Notes under the pieces: generated by a model
The model's input: only the letters and a program-made list of their open reading frames with translations
Told to the model about the DNA's origin: nothing
Databases searched by the model: none
Assembly: GCA_018857735.1 (NCBI GenBank)
Contig: JABMCL010002254.1
Location: 526,001-590,000 of the forward strand
Direction of reading: 5' to 3'
Source of the DNA: Alviniconcha marisindica
Taxonomy: Eukaryota; Mollusca; Gastropoda; Provannidae
Length of the DNA: 64,000 nucleotides
Shown: positions 40,165 to 52,900 of the stretch, in pieces
Layout: the number at the start of each line of letters is the position of its first letter
Position numbering within the stretch: the stretch's first letter is position 1
Translations under genes and position numbers: made by a program

Positions 40165-40970
40165 GTCAACTGCACACGGTCACATCAGGACACTCAGACT
40201 CTGTCATTAGTCATAAGCACAAGGTCACATCAGGACACTCGGACTCTGTCATAAGCACAAGGTCACATCAGGACACTCAGACTCTGTCATTAGTCATAAG
40301 CACAAGGTCACATCAGGACACTCAGACTCTGTCATTAGTCATAAGCACAAGGTCACATCAGGACACTCAGACTCTGTCATAAGCACAAGGTCACATCAGG
40401 ACACTCAGACTCTGTCATAAGCACAAGGTCACATCAGGACACTCAGACTCTGTCATAAGCACAAGGTCACATCAGGACACTCAGACTCTGTCATAAGCAC
40501 AAGGTCACATCAGGACACTCAGACTGTCATAAGCACAAGGTCACATCAGGACACTCAGACTCTGTCAAAAGCACAAGGTCACATCAGGACACTCAGACTC
40601 TGTCATAAGCACAGGTCACATCAGGACACTCAGACTCTGTCATAAGCACACGGTCACATCAGGACACTCAGACTCTGTCATAAGCACAAGGTCACATCAG
40701 GACACTCAGACTCTGTCATAAGCACAAGGTCACATCAGAAATTGTCTAAGCAAAGGTCACATCAGGACACTCAGACCTGTCAAGCACAAGTCACATCAGG
40801 ACACCAGACTTGTCATACCAGGTCACATCAGGACACTCAGACTCTGTCATAAGCACAAGGTCACATCAGGACACTCAGACTCTGTCATAAGCACACGGTC
40901 ACATCAGGACACTCAGACTCTGTCATAAGCACAAAGTCACATCAGGACACTCAGACTCTGTCAAAAGCAA
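40165..40970. repeat. 38-bp minisatellite
   Basis: About 21 copies of 'ggtcacatcaggacactcag' plus 'actctgtcataagcacaa'. Copies at 40730-40830 are eroded by small deletions. 39856-40164 and 40975-42090 are AT-rich intergenic sequence without genes. Confidence 0.9.
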
Positions 40971-42094
40971 ATTCACATTTCAAAAGCTCTTCTTGCATAT
41001 AAAACTTTTCTTAAGTCAATCCACAAAACCAGTCCCTATGCAAACAAAAGATACATACACAATCATCAAATGCGTTTTAGTTTTAGTTGGTCCCTTCAAT
41101 ATTACCCCTCTTAAAAGAGCATGTAAGGCTAGGGCATGTTGGTATCATTGACCATTTCATCTAATTTACTGATACCTGATTAAAGAAAAAGAAAAGAAAA
41201 GGAATGGACAGAAGCAATAAGACCATTTTAAATGTTATATAAATGTTATATAAATGCATAACAGCAAATACCAGTGCCATAAGGCAGCAAGCTTCAGGTA
41301 CCACCTACCAGCTATCATTTCCTAGCTGCTCAGCAAGAGCCTACAAAAAAGCCTGACTCTTAAAAAATGTTGAGTTTTCTGGAGAAAAAAAAGTCAGACC
41401 ATTAGCAAAAAAATGACAAGACAAAAAGTGAGAAAGAGCTGAGGACAAGGCAGAAAAACAAGACAGGAGATGGGAAAGGTGAATTAAAATGAGATTTTAG
41501 ACAGGGGTGTGACATCCCACATAAAATCCTTCAGGGAGTCTAACTGCAAACACAGAGAATATCAATGATAAAAAGCGCAACAAAATCAAACTATAGGGCA
41601 GGTTTTAAACATTGCCGTTGTTTATTGCACTGAATATCACATGAAACTCACGAAGAAAAACCTCAAAACCCAGATATCTGACATGTCACTTTACACTGGA
41701 AGAAGGAAAAATATCAAACAAAACAAAGTTAATGAACACGGAAGGCAAAAATCAGAAAGGCAGAATTCCCGGCAACAGCTGAAGCATGCAAAGCTATTTT
41801 CTGACCTACTGAAGACTGCAGACAGAGAACCGTCCATGGCTCTCAATTATAATAATGATAACAGCGGTCAATTCTACAGCACCGTATCTCACCAACAAGG
41901 GTGAGCACACCAAGCCTTACACGACCAACAGAAATGTCTGCATTAAAACCTCAAAAATAGTCAGTTATGTAGTCATAATATTGTGTTTCTTGCACACCAC
42001 ACCCACCCACACATGAGCACACAGATGGAACATAACAAGGAGTGAGGGAGGGTAAGTGCGTAGGGCATATAAGCAGACATAAAATCACTTGTTA

Positions 42095-42268
42095 TGGTAT
42101 TGTTTGTATAGTTGTATTGTTTGTATAGTTGTACTGTTTGTATAGTTGTATTGTTTGTATAGTTGTATAGTTGTATTTTGTATAGTTGTATTGTTTGTAT
42201 AGTTGTACTGTTTGTATAGTTGTATTGTTTGTATAGTTGTATTGTTTGTATAGTTGTATTGTTTGTAT
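42095..42268. repeat. 17-bp array from LINE ORF C-terminus
   Basis: About ten copies of 'gtatagttgtattgttt'. On the minus strand it reads as repeats of the LINE tail LYKQYNYTNN. Confidence 0.88.
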
Positions 42269-42439
42269 AGTTGAGCTTTTAACACAGTTTTGATGGCATG
42301 GGAGGATTGAATGTGATGGATGTCAGAAGGGAGTGAAAGTAGTAGAAAAAACAGCATTGGCCAAAGGTTTCTGTTCTGGGTGATATAAAGTATTTGGGTG
42401 TCTGCAGAGGAATGAAGCTGCCTGGAAGGGGTTACACAG

Positions 42440-43090
42440 TGTGAAGGTCTGAGACATTGGAAGGAGATGTGTCAGTGTGAAGGTCTGAGACATAGGAAGG
42501 AGATGTGTCAGTGTGAAGGTCTGAGACATTGGAAGGAGATGTGTCAGTGTGAAGGTCTGAGACATAGGAAGGAGATGTGTCAGTGTGAAGGTCTGAGACA
42601 TAGGAAGGGGATGTGTCAGTGTGAAGGTCTGAGACATAGGAAGGGGATGTGTCAGTGTGAAGGTCTGAGACATAGGAAGGGGATGTGTCAGTGTGAAGGT
42701 CTGAGACATAGGAAGGGGATGTGTCAGTGTGAAGGTCTGAGACATAGGAAGGGGATGTGTCAGTGTGAAGGTCTGAGACATAGGAAGGAGATGTGTCAGT
42801 GTGAAGGTCTGAGACATAGGAAGGAGATGTGTCAGTGTGAAGGTCTGAGACATAGGAAGGAGATGTGTCAGTGTGAAGGTCTGAGACATAGGAAGGAGAT
42901 GTGTCAGTGTGAAGGTCTGAGACATAGGAAGGAGATGTGTCAGTGTGAAGGTCTGAGACATAGGAAGGAGATGTGTCAGTGTGAAGGTCTGAGACATAGG
43001 AAGGAGATGTGTCAGTGTGAAGGTCTGAGACACAGGAAGGAGATGTGTCAGTGTGAAGGTCTGAGACATAGGAAGGAGATGTGTCAGAGG
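42440..43090. repeat. 36-bp array inside LINE ORF
   Basis: 18 copies of 'gtgtcagtgtgaaggtctga' plus 'gacataggaaggagat'. On the minus strand each unit is one copy of DTSPSYVSDLHT, a segment of the RT C-terminal region. 12 codons per unit, so frames remain open on both strands. Confidence 0.93.
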
Positions 43091-43229
43091 AGAAGTTGTG
43101 ACAGATAGTTGACAGTTTGAAGTCTATTCTGTTTTGGGCTGGTAACCAATGAAGAGCTTTCAGAAGAGGCCACATATGGTCACCTTTGTGTGCCTTGAAA
43201 ATGAATATTGTTACAGTTCTCAACTGTCT

Positions 43230-43935
43230 GTAGTCAAATGAGAAGGTAAAGCGGGTAGCCAGATAGAAGAGAACTACAACTGTCTGTAGTCAAATGAGAA
43301 GGTAAAGCGGGTAGCCAGATAGAAGAGAACTACAACTGTCTGTAGTCAAATGAGAAGGTAAAGCGGGTAGCCAGATGAGAAGGCTACAACTGTCTGTAGT
43401 CAAATGAGAAGGTAAAGCGGGTAGCCAGATAGAAGAGAACTACAACTGTCTGTAGTCAAATGAGAAGGTAAAGCGGGTAGCCAGATAGAAGAGAACTACA
43501 ACTGTCTGTAGTCAAATGAGAAGGTAAAGCGGGTAGCCAGATAGAAGAGAACTACAACTGTCTGTAGTCAAATGAGAAGGTAAAGCGGGTAGCCAGATAG
43601 AAGAGAACTACAACTGTCTGTAGTCAAATGAGAAGGTAAAGCGGGTAGCCAGATAGAAGAAAACTACAACTGTCTGTAGTCAAATGAGAAGGTAAAGCGG
43701 GTAGTCAAATGAGAAGGTAAAGCGGGTAGCCAGATAGAAGGTAAAGCGGGTAGTCAAATGAGAAGGTAAAGCGGGTAGCCAGATAGAAGGTAAAGCGGGT
43801 AGTCAAATGAGAAGGTAAAGCGGGTAGCCAGATAGAAGGTAAAGCGGGTAGCCAGATAGAAGAGAACTACAAGTCTGGGTAGTCAATGAGAAGGTAAGCG
43901 GGTATCCTGGTAAACGGGTAGCCAGATAGAAGGAA
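43230..43935. repeat. 56-bp array inside LINE ORF
   Basis: About 12 copies of 'gtctgtagtcaaatgagaag' plus 'gtaaagcgggtagccagata'. On the minus strand the unit reads CSSLLSGYPLYLL, the RT 'LDYCNSLLSG' region. Eroded from 43680 on. Confidence 0.9.
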
Positions 43936-43959
43936 CTACAATAGTCTAACCTGGAGAAA

Positions 43960-44410
43960 AAGGGCAGATGAGGGTTTGGGTTCCTTGAACAGTCAGGTAC
44001 TGGCGGATAGAGGGTTTGGGTTCCTTGAACAGTCAGGTACTGGCGGATAGAGGGTTTGGGTTCCTTGAACAGTCAGGTACTGGCGGATAGAGGGTTTGGG
44101 TTCCTTGAACAGTCAGGTACTGGCGGATAGAGGGTTTGGGTTCCTGAACAGTCAGGTACTGGCGGATAGAGGGTTTGGGTTCCTGAACAGTCAGGTACTG
44201 GCGGATAGAGGGTTTGGGTTCCTTGAACAGTCAGGTACTGGCGGATAGAGGGTTTGGGTTCCTTGAACAGTCAGGTACTGGCGGATAGAGGGTTTGGGTT
44301 CCTTGAACAGTCAGGTACTGGCGGATAGAGGGTTTGGGTTCCTTGAACAGTCAGGTACTGGCGGATAGAGGGTTTGGGTTCCTTGAACAGTCAGGTACTG
44401 GCGGATAGAG
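43960..44410. repeat. 40-bp array inside LINE ORF
   Basis: 11 copies of 'agggtttgggttccttgaac' plus 'agtcaggtactggcggatag'. On the minus strand this is IRQYLTVQGTQTL, the RT 'SSIRxYLTxxaTktL' segment. Confidence 0.92.
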
Positions 44411-44579
44411 CTGATGCATCTGATTTCCATGTAAGCAGAATGGCATAACAGGATTGGAGTGCTTGAGTCAGGATCATGTGTTCTGAACATCAACTGGGGA
44501 TGTGGCCTACAGTCATTGTGCAGATTGGCCTTGCCAACTGGGGAGGCTTGTTTGCCATTGACGTTCAGGACTGGCATGG

Positions 44580-45090
44580 TTTGCATTCACTTCATGGGGA
44601 CGGCCTCGTCTTGTCATTCACTTCATGGGGACGGCCTCTGTCTTGCATTCACTTCATGGGGACGGCCTCGTCTTGTCATTCACTTCATGGGGACGGCCTC
44701 TGTCTTGTCATTCACTTCATGGGGACGGCCTCTGTCTTGTCATTCACTTCATGGGGACGGCCTCTGTCTTGTCATTCACTTCATGGGGACGGCCTCTGTC
44801 TTGTCATTCACTTCATGGGGACGGCCTCTGTCTTGTCATTCACTTCATGGGGACGGCCTCTGTCTTGTCATTCACTTCATGGGGACGGCCTCTGTCTTGT
44901 CATTCACTTCATGGGGACGGCCTCTGTCTTGTCATTCACTTCATGAGGACGGCCTCTGTCTTGTCATTCATTTCATGGGGACGGCCTCTGTCTTGTCATT
45001 CACTTCATGAGGACGGCCTCTGTCTTGTCATTCATTTCATGGGGACGGCCTCTGTCTTGTCATTCATTTCATGGGGACAGCCTCTGTCTT
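44580..45090. repeat. 32-bp array inside LINE ORF
   Basis: 16 copies of 'ttcatggggacggcctctgt' plus 'cttgtcattcac'. On the minus strand it reads NDKTEAVPMK, from the RT 'KLNDNKTEA' motif still present once in full at 45090-45108. Confidence 0.9.
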
Positions 45091-45369
45091 GTTGTCATTC
45101 AGTTTCATCAGCAGACAAGACAACAGTTTCTCTTGAGAAGAAATGTTGTCACTGTGCTGGTGCATGGTGTGATACTTGCACACTGATACAAATCCTGGTG
45201 AGATACTTATATCTCTGCATCACCAAGAAGATGGCCAACACAGGTATGTCAAGCCTCTTTCATCAATACATTTTCTTATCAATCAAAATAACTAAAGTTT
45301 ATTTACAGTGCTCTAAACTTTCTCTCCAACACCTCCATCTTCTCACAGCCTTCCCCACAGACAAAAATG

Positions 45370-45785
45370 TGGAGCTTTTAGAAATGTGAAGCTTTTCCTA
45401 CAAACAGAAATGTGGAGTCTTCCCTTCACACAGAAATGTGGAGGGAGTCTTCCCTACACACAGAAATGTGTTCTTCCCTACACAAAGACATGTGGAGGGA
45501 GTCTTCCCTACACACAGAAATGTGGAGTCTTCCCTACACACAGAAATGTGGGGCCTTCCCTACACATTGAAATGTGGAGCCTTCCATACACACAGAAATG
45601 TGGAGCCTTCCCTACACACAGAAATGTGGAGTCTTCCCTACACACAGAAATGTGGGGCCTTCCCTACACACAGAAATGTGGGGCCTTCCCTACACACAGA
45701 AATGTGGGGCCTTCCTTACACACAGAAATGTGCAACCTTCTCTATACACAGAAATGTGGAGTCTTCCCTACACAAAAAAATGTAG
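45370..45785. repeat. 26-bp minisatellite
   Basis: About 15 copies of 'cttccctacacacagaaatg' plus 'tggagt' or 'tggggc'. 45110-45370 is unique and holds no recognised gene. Confidence 0.9.
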
Positions 45786-45935
45786 GTAGGTAAGTAGGTA
45801 GTGTTGCTTAATGTCCTCAGATGTCAGTTGACATATTAGGGACAAGCTGAGACGAATGCCGAAGCATAGTTCAATATAGCTTTACGTCCATGGAAACCAG
45901 AAGGCTCATCAGGACGGACAGCCCAGGACGGCCAC
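45785..45935 (-). mobile_element. SINE 3'-end relic
   Basis: 'taagtaggta', 'tgcttaatgtcctcag' and 'tacgtccatggaaaccagaa' match the 3' part of the tRNA-derived SINE at 54675-55012 in outline. No tRNA-like head is present. Confidence 0.5.
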
Positions 45936-46075
45936 CTCGACTTTCACACAGCTCCTGAACTATGAAATGTGCAGCTTTCCAATAATTATTATACAGAAAC
46001 AGGGAGCCTTTTTTTATTCACAGAAATGTACTATTTCCCATAACCTGGCAACCAGAGGTCAAATGTTAAACAGTG

Positions 46076-46159
46076 TTCAAGGCTTAATTTATAGGAAAAC
46101 CTTGACTTCACAATGGGCACATTGTGAAGTCAAGGTTTTCCTATAAATTAAGCCTTGAA
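46076..46159. repeat. Perfect 40-bp inverted repeat with 4-base loop
   Basis: Arms 46076-46115 and 46120-46159 are exact reverse complements around loop ggca. Parts of the right arm recur in decayed form to 46250 ('aggttttcctattaaacctt', 'gaatagggtcactgatta'). It lies downstream of the methyltransferase stop, possibly in its 3' UTR. Confidence 0.93.
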
Positions 46160-46542
46160 TAAGGTCACTGATTAAGGTTTTCCTATTAAACCTTGAATAG
46201 GGTCACTGATTAAGGTTTCCTATTAAACCTTGAATAGGGTCACTGATTATAGCTACCTCTGTAACCACCAAACATAATGACACATAATATCACCAACAGT
46301 AGTAAACACAGAGAAATGAACAGATTTATGTCTCAAAACTTATTCTCTACATAACACAAAGGAATTCCCTCTAAATGCATCAAACTACCTCAGTCGCAGC
46401 ATTTTGCTGCTTCTTCAAACTGATGAGACATGCCACAGTAGCAGTATTTAATCAAGGCATGAACAGTCACAGAATTTCATGATTTGTACAGCTTTTTCAT
46501 CACAGTCAATTTCCAAGCATTTGCAACAGAGACAAAAACCCA

Positions 46543-46548
46543 TTTAAT
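46543..46548 (-). terminator. Candidate methyltransferase polyadenylation signal
   Basis: ATTAAA on the minus strand about 190 bases after the stop. Others occur at 46447-46452 (ATTAAA) and 46013-46018 (AATAAA), so the choice is open. Confidence 0.35.
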
Positions 46549-46734
46549 ATCTACTACTCTAGTAATCAACACTAGCACACAGACTGGTTATCTGTCACTC
46601 TGAAATCTTCCACTTACAAATCTAAATCTCGTCTATTGTTAAGTGAAAAAACGTGCAAGCAAATACACAAACTGAGATGGACTATGCTGCGTATACATCA
46701 GCATTTGGCAAAAGCATTCATCGGGTCCACTGCA

Positions 46735-46920
46735 TCACTTCCGCTGCCACACAGTAGCATGCGCCACGGTCCACTGATGTTTACGGGCAGTTTCACGGAT
46801 GAGAAAGGGAAGGTTGCGGTCCTCCAAAATGTCAAACCAGGGTGACAGCTCCTTCTCCAGCGTCTGGAACCCTGTCACAGGGTTCCCGCTCTTGTCTGTG
46901 TAGCCACCCAGCCAGGTGGA
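46735..46920 (-). CDS. Methyltransferase exon 4 with stop
   Basis: Acceptor gtcccacag, then STWLGGYTDKSGNPVTGFQ, LEKELSPWFDILEDRNLPFL, IRETARKHQWTVAHATVWQR and K before TGA. Same ending as the OvoA C-terminus. Confidence 0.93.
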   Translation of the reverse strand, partial: STWLGGYTDKSGNPVTGFQTLEKELSPWFDILEDRNLPFLIRETARKHQWTVAHATVWQRK

Positions 46921-49900
46921 CTGTGGGACAGAGGGGGGTACACAACAGTCTGATCACACACTGTGGGACAGAGGGGGGTAAACAACAATCTGATCACACA
47001 CTGTGGGACACAGGGGGGTAAACAACAGTCTGATCACACACTGTGGGACACAGGGGGGTAAAACAGTCTGATCACACACTGTGGGACAGAGGGGGGTAAA
47101 CAACAGTCTGATCACACACTGTGGGACACAGGGGGGTAAACAACAGTCTGATCACACACTGTGGGACAAGGGGGGTAACAAGTCTGATCACACACTGTGG
47201 GACAGAGGGGGGTAAACACAGTCTGATCACACACTGTGGGACACAGGGGGGTAAACAACAGTCTGATCACACACTGTGGGACACAGGGGGGTAAACAACA
47301 GTCTGATCACACACTGTGGGACAGAGGGGGGTAAACAACAGTCTGATCACACACTGTGGGACACAGGGGGGTAAACAACAGTCTGATCACACACTGTGGG
47401 ACAGAGGGGGGTAACAAAGTCTGATCACACACTGTGGGACACAGGGGGGTAACAGTCTGATCACACACTGTGGGACAGAGGGGGGTACAGAACAGTCTGA
47501 TCACACACTGTGGGACAGAGGGGGGTACACAACAGTCTGATCACACACTGTGGGACAGAGGGGGGTACAAACAGTCTGATCACACACTGTGGGACAGAGG
47601 GGGGTACAGACAGTCTGATCACACACTGTGGGACACAGGGGGGTAAACAACAGTCTGATCACACACTGTGGGACAGAGGGGGGTACACAACAGTCTGATC
47701 ACACACTGTGGGACAGAGGGGGGTACACAACAGTCTGATCACACACTGTGGGACAGAGGGGGGTACAGAACAGTCTGATCACACACTGTGGGACAAGGGG
47801 GGTAAACAACAGTTGATCACACACTGTGGGACAAGGGGGGTACAGAACAGTCTGATCACACACTGTGGGACAGAGGGGAGGTACAGAACAGTCTGATCAC
47901 ACACTGTGGGACAGAGGGGAGTACAGAACAGTCTGATCACACACTGTGGGACAGAGGGGAGGTACAGAACAGTCTGATCACACACTGTGTGACAGAGGGG
48001 AGGTACAGAACAGTCTGATCACACACTGTGGGACAGAGGCAGAGTCTGATCACACATGTGGGACAGGGGGGTACAACAGTCTGATCACACACTGTGGGAC
48101 AGAGGGGAGTACAGAACAGTCTGATCACACACTGTGGGACAGAGGGGAGGTACAGAACAGTCTGATCACACACTGTGGGACAGAGGGGAGGTACAGAACA
48201 GTCTGATCACACACTGTGGGACAAGGGGAGTACAGAACAGTCTGATCACACACTGTGGGACAGAGGGGAGGTACAGAACAGTCTGATCACACACTGGATG
48301 GGGGGACGGGAGCAGACAGTGATCAACATGTGGGACAGAGGGGGGTACAGAACAGTCTGATCACACACTGTGGGAAGGGGGAAGGGGGTACAGAACAGTC
48401 TGATCACAGGGGCAGGGGGACAAGTGATCCACCGAGGCAGGGAGGTCAGACAGGCAACTGTGGGACGGTAGAGTGCCGGGGGGAAGGGGGAGGGGGTAAG
48501 AACAGTCTGATCACACACTTGAGACAAAGGGGGGGTACAAAACAGTCTGATCACACACTGGGGGGAAGGGGGAGAAGGGAAGGTAAAGAACACACTTGAT
48601 TGGGGGGGGGGGGGTACACAGGGAACACACTCACACATGCATGCACACTTACTATACACAGTTACATACACACACCCATTCCCACATAGTGACATACACC
48701 CACTCACACATGCATGCACACTCACACATAGTCACATACACACACACACTCACACATGCATGCACACTCACACACACACATGCAGTCACATACACACACA
48801 CACATGCACACACACTCACATACCTGCATGTGAAGCATACACACACACACACACACAAACAAAGCACACACACATGGGTCATTCTCCAAAGCTGTGTAAA
48901 AAAGAGAGGTGAAATTTAGTGCTAAAATCTAAAATGGTTGACATGTTTTGTTCCACTTCAACAGTTTCAGAGCAAAACCTATGTGCTATCAAAATGGGAT
49001 AAATGATGTAACATGTTTAAATACAAAGAAAAATGGATGACAAACAATATCAACTGCAAAAAAGCAGCACTCGATTACACAAAGTTATGTTTATTTGACG
49101 GAGTATGACCCACCACATTTCCAAGAGATCAGCCGCATAACATGGTGTTATGAACTGGCTCTACAAACCAAATCACTCCTTACAGTTACATCCTGAACAA
49201 AGCACATGGTCAACTGTGGCATATATAAATGGCCTACCGCCAATGTATGCAGTCTAATTTGACGAAAAATAGTTTTGTGTCATGTTTCGCTTTTCAAGTC
49301 ATTCAGAAATGACAAATTCTAACGTCACAAGGAAAACCGAAACTCAATCCTGCAAATAAATTTGAATCCTAAACATTATCACCCAACTAAATATTTGGGG
49401 ATCTGGTTTTGTTGCAGATGAATAACACACAACTGGGTGTGCAATCAATAAAAAAAAAGTAGTACCTTATGTATTCATGACCAAGTGTTTTTCTGGTGTG
49501 TTTGAGTTGGAAGCAAACTTTGATGATGGTACTGATAGGTACAAATGGATAAATGGATGGTACTGCTAGGTACAAATGGATAAATATTTTCTAATTTTGG
49601 CTTCTGAAAATTACATGTCTGAAATAACTTTATTCAGTCTGAAGGCACCTTGATGTGACACATTCTTGACATACATGCAGAAAATGTCACACACAAAAAA
49701 CACTTTTGAGTCAATCTGCAGCATCCAGCAATATAACAGTTTTTAACACTGATAACTTAACACAGTCAATGAGTCTTTCACTGTTGTTGTTAATGTCTCT
49801 CCCATAAATATACAACACAAGTGAAAGGCAGACATTGCAATGAAAGACTGATTCAAAATACTTGTTTGATATGGGCCACCCTCAGTGGTAGTTACTGGTA

Positions 49901-52900
49901 CACAGCTCTGTAGAATGTCCCATATAATGATATACACAGAAGCAAACACACAGAGGCACACATGTACACACACACGTACGCATGCATGCACACACACACA
50001 CACACACACAGGCACATGGAGTGATGGACTGCTAATAAGTGCTGTTCACCTTCACGTCAGCATCACACTCAGATTTACCCGGCTGACTGGTCCTAGTTGA
50101 CATATTACTACTTTTTTCGAGTCAGAAAAACTCACAAATTCTGCCACCAAGCAAGTACATCATTCCATTTCCATCAAACTGATTGTACATGTCTTTAGCT
50201 TAACTCCAGGTTTAAAACCTACCAAATAAATTCACAAAAGGCAATGAACATTGTCAATAATTTTCAGGGACATTAATGTTGACAATGTTTGCTGTCAACA
50301 TTGAAGACTGAAATAGTGAAAATACATATTCAACATGACAGAATTTTTGACAGTTGGACCCTGGGCATCTCACCTTGTCAGAGAACTGCTCGAGCCAGGT
50401 GTAAGGTGCCGTAATGACCACGATGCCACCAGGTGCCACCAGAGTTCGCAGCCTTTGCAGAAACTGACGCGGGTGGTGCAGCCGGCACACCAGGTTGGCA
50501 GCAAGCACCACGCCAAACTGACCAAGGCTGCTGGGAAGGTTGCATGCATCACCTTGCTCAAACCTCGTCTTCCGTCGATTCTGGGAAGGAAGAAAACATG
50601 ACTGATTGATTGATTGATTGAAACTTTATTTCTCAATGGTACAAAGGCCAACTATGGCAGTTCTGTCAGTGTCAACATAAACACTCATCTCCTCATCAGA
50701 GCATGAAAGATCACCATAAACACTCATCTCCTCATCAGAGCATGAAAGATCACCATAAACACTCATCTCCTCATCAGAGCATGAAAGATCACCATAAACA
50801 CTCATCTCCTCATCAGAGCATGAAAGATCACCATAAACACTCATCTCCTCATCAGAGCACAAAAGGGCTCTACTCCTGACTCAAAATGGAAGGTGAATGT
50901 TTTGTTCAAAAGTCAGTGACACTGACAGTCACTTCTGTGTAGCCAGTTACTTCACATGCATGTGTCTGTGTGTTAATCACGTCTTATAATTAATAATAAG
51001 ATTGCATCTGCTGACCTGGGTACAGCAAATGTAAAGGTTTCTGGTTCTAAAGTACAACACACACAAAATTACAAAAACTGATCAAAAATCACAAGTAAAA
51101 GGTTGGTGCAGTGTCATAACTCATAATGCACCCAAAATGCATGTTTGCCATTTGGAGACTATTCATAATGACTGATATTTTGTCATCTGTGGACTCTCTG
51201 TGTGAAGTGCAGCACCATTCCCTTTTGATGACAAGTCTTAGTCTGCAGACCAACACAGAAAACTGAAGAAACTCAAGAGAGGATTTTGAAAAAAATAAAG
51301 CTGAATGAACTGGGATAGGGAAGGTAAAACTATAAATATATATTATACATGATATATATGTATACAGGTAGAAATCCTGGTACTGGTAGTAAGCAAAGTA
51401 TGCAAAGCAATATTCTGAGTGACTCCATGTATAAAAGGTGAGAACCTTTAACAAACCCTCATCTCTCAGACCTTAATTTCTGCATCTGCAGTACTCCACT
51501 ATGATTGTCGAAGGGAAAAGATAAAAGATCTTGGAAAATGGTACTCGTAATTATCTACAGTTTCAACGCACAATATCTTCAGGCACGATGGCTTTGAGCT
51601 GTGTGCACAAGTCTCCTTCTGTAGTCATCGTGTAGTCTCTGGAACCATTCTGCTTCAGTTCATTGCAGATGTCCACAAAAGCACAGCTGTAGTCAATGCC
51701 AATGGCTTCCTCCACGACCCGGGCAAGCTCAAATGTTGACCGACCCACAGCACAGCCAATGTCCAGAGCTCGGTTGGGAATTCCTGTCTGCACACAGAAA
51801 CCATCATACACTGCCACTAACAAAGTAACATGCAACTGAATGCAGCAGAACTGTCATTACAGTTTATAAATTACACTAATACAGCATGAGAAGGAATCAA
51901 GTTATTAACCCTTTCCCTGTCAGAGGTTGTACTGCAGGCTCTGATTCAGTGATTGTCATGTGGAGAAGGTTAGTAAGCCAGAAGCTGTTCATTTGTTCCA
52001 CACAAGTGACAAGAATGCTCAAAAAGTCTAAATTCATGCAGGTTGCTATGTGACACTTAATAATAAAGTGAGAAACACTTTTTAAAGACTGTCAGTTGTC
52101 ATATGATGTCCTGAGAGCAGAGAAAAGGTTAAGTCCTTGCTGCCAGAAGACCCACTTGATATAATACAATAATAATAGTTAATACACACTATTTTGTGTT
52201 ATATGCATGTGCTATCACTAGTATCATGATCAGTGAGCTGTTTAGTGTGTCTGTTTTATCAGGTTCCAAAAGCTTTAAACTTATAAAGAGAACAGTCCTT
52301 GGACTTTTGCTTTCGTGTGTTTAAATTTAATCATATATAACTTATAAGGCTTACTTGATGACCACTGAACCAGCGAAGAGTACCACTACTATTGTACTAA
52401 TGACATGAATCATAAACAGTACTTAGTGCTAGTGTAACTCCAGCATGACTGCTGGTCTCAGACAGCAGTGGGAGAAATCTTCACCAAAGGAACACAGCCG
52501 TGGGCAGCAACTGCCCAGTCACTGATGGGGTCCTTAGGGTACCATCGCCTACAGCCTCACCTGGTCGGAGCACATCACTCCAAGTCTCTTTAGTTAACTG
52601 TTAACACAAAGTCAAACAACGTAACATCAGGCAAACTGGGCCACAGACGGCGATTTGTCAACTCCTTGATTGGGGTTACAGTTACTCACTACAGTGTCCC
52701 AGTGACTGTCAGTCAAATTACATCTGGTAACAGGCGGCGATTTGTCAACTGTTTTGGGTCACAATTACTCACTAGTCACAGCGAATGCGAATCAAATTAC
52801 ATCATGTAGCAGACAATTCAAGGGACGTCACCGCAGCAACTCACCGTTGGCTTGTAATATTTAAAACAAAGATCAGCACATCGCTTTGGAAAGTCTGTCG

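Larger units (their letters stand above)
42095..45110 (-). mobile_element. CR1-like LINE reverse-transcriptase fragment with five internal minisatellites
   Basis: Read on the minus strand from 45110: MKLNDNKTEAV (RT thumb-side motif), then after an array SAYMEIRCISSIRQYLTV, then CSSLLSGYPLYLL in array units, then GDHMWPLLKALHWLPAQNRI and DFKLSTICHNFSSDTSPSYV, then a C-terminal stretch (SHAIKTVLKAQLYKQY). The order matches the C-terminal part of CR1-type RT proteins (motifs from memory). Frames are broken by stops and arrays; no intact element. Confidence 0.8.

Noticed and set aside
41641..41904. 87-residue plus-strand frame MKLTKKNLKTQ
   Set aside because: Low complexity, no family pattern, no supporting neighbours.
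42323..43223. 263- and 248-residue minus-strand repeat proteins
   Set aside because: They are the LINE RT segment plus its 36-bp array, not a host gene.
46921..48560. CRISPR-like array
   Set aside because: Direct tandem repeats without unique spacers, in a spliced animal gene.
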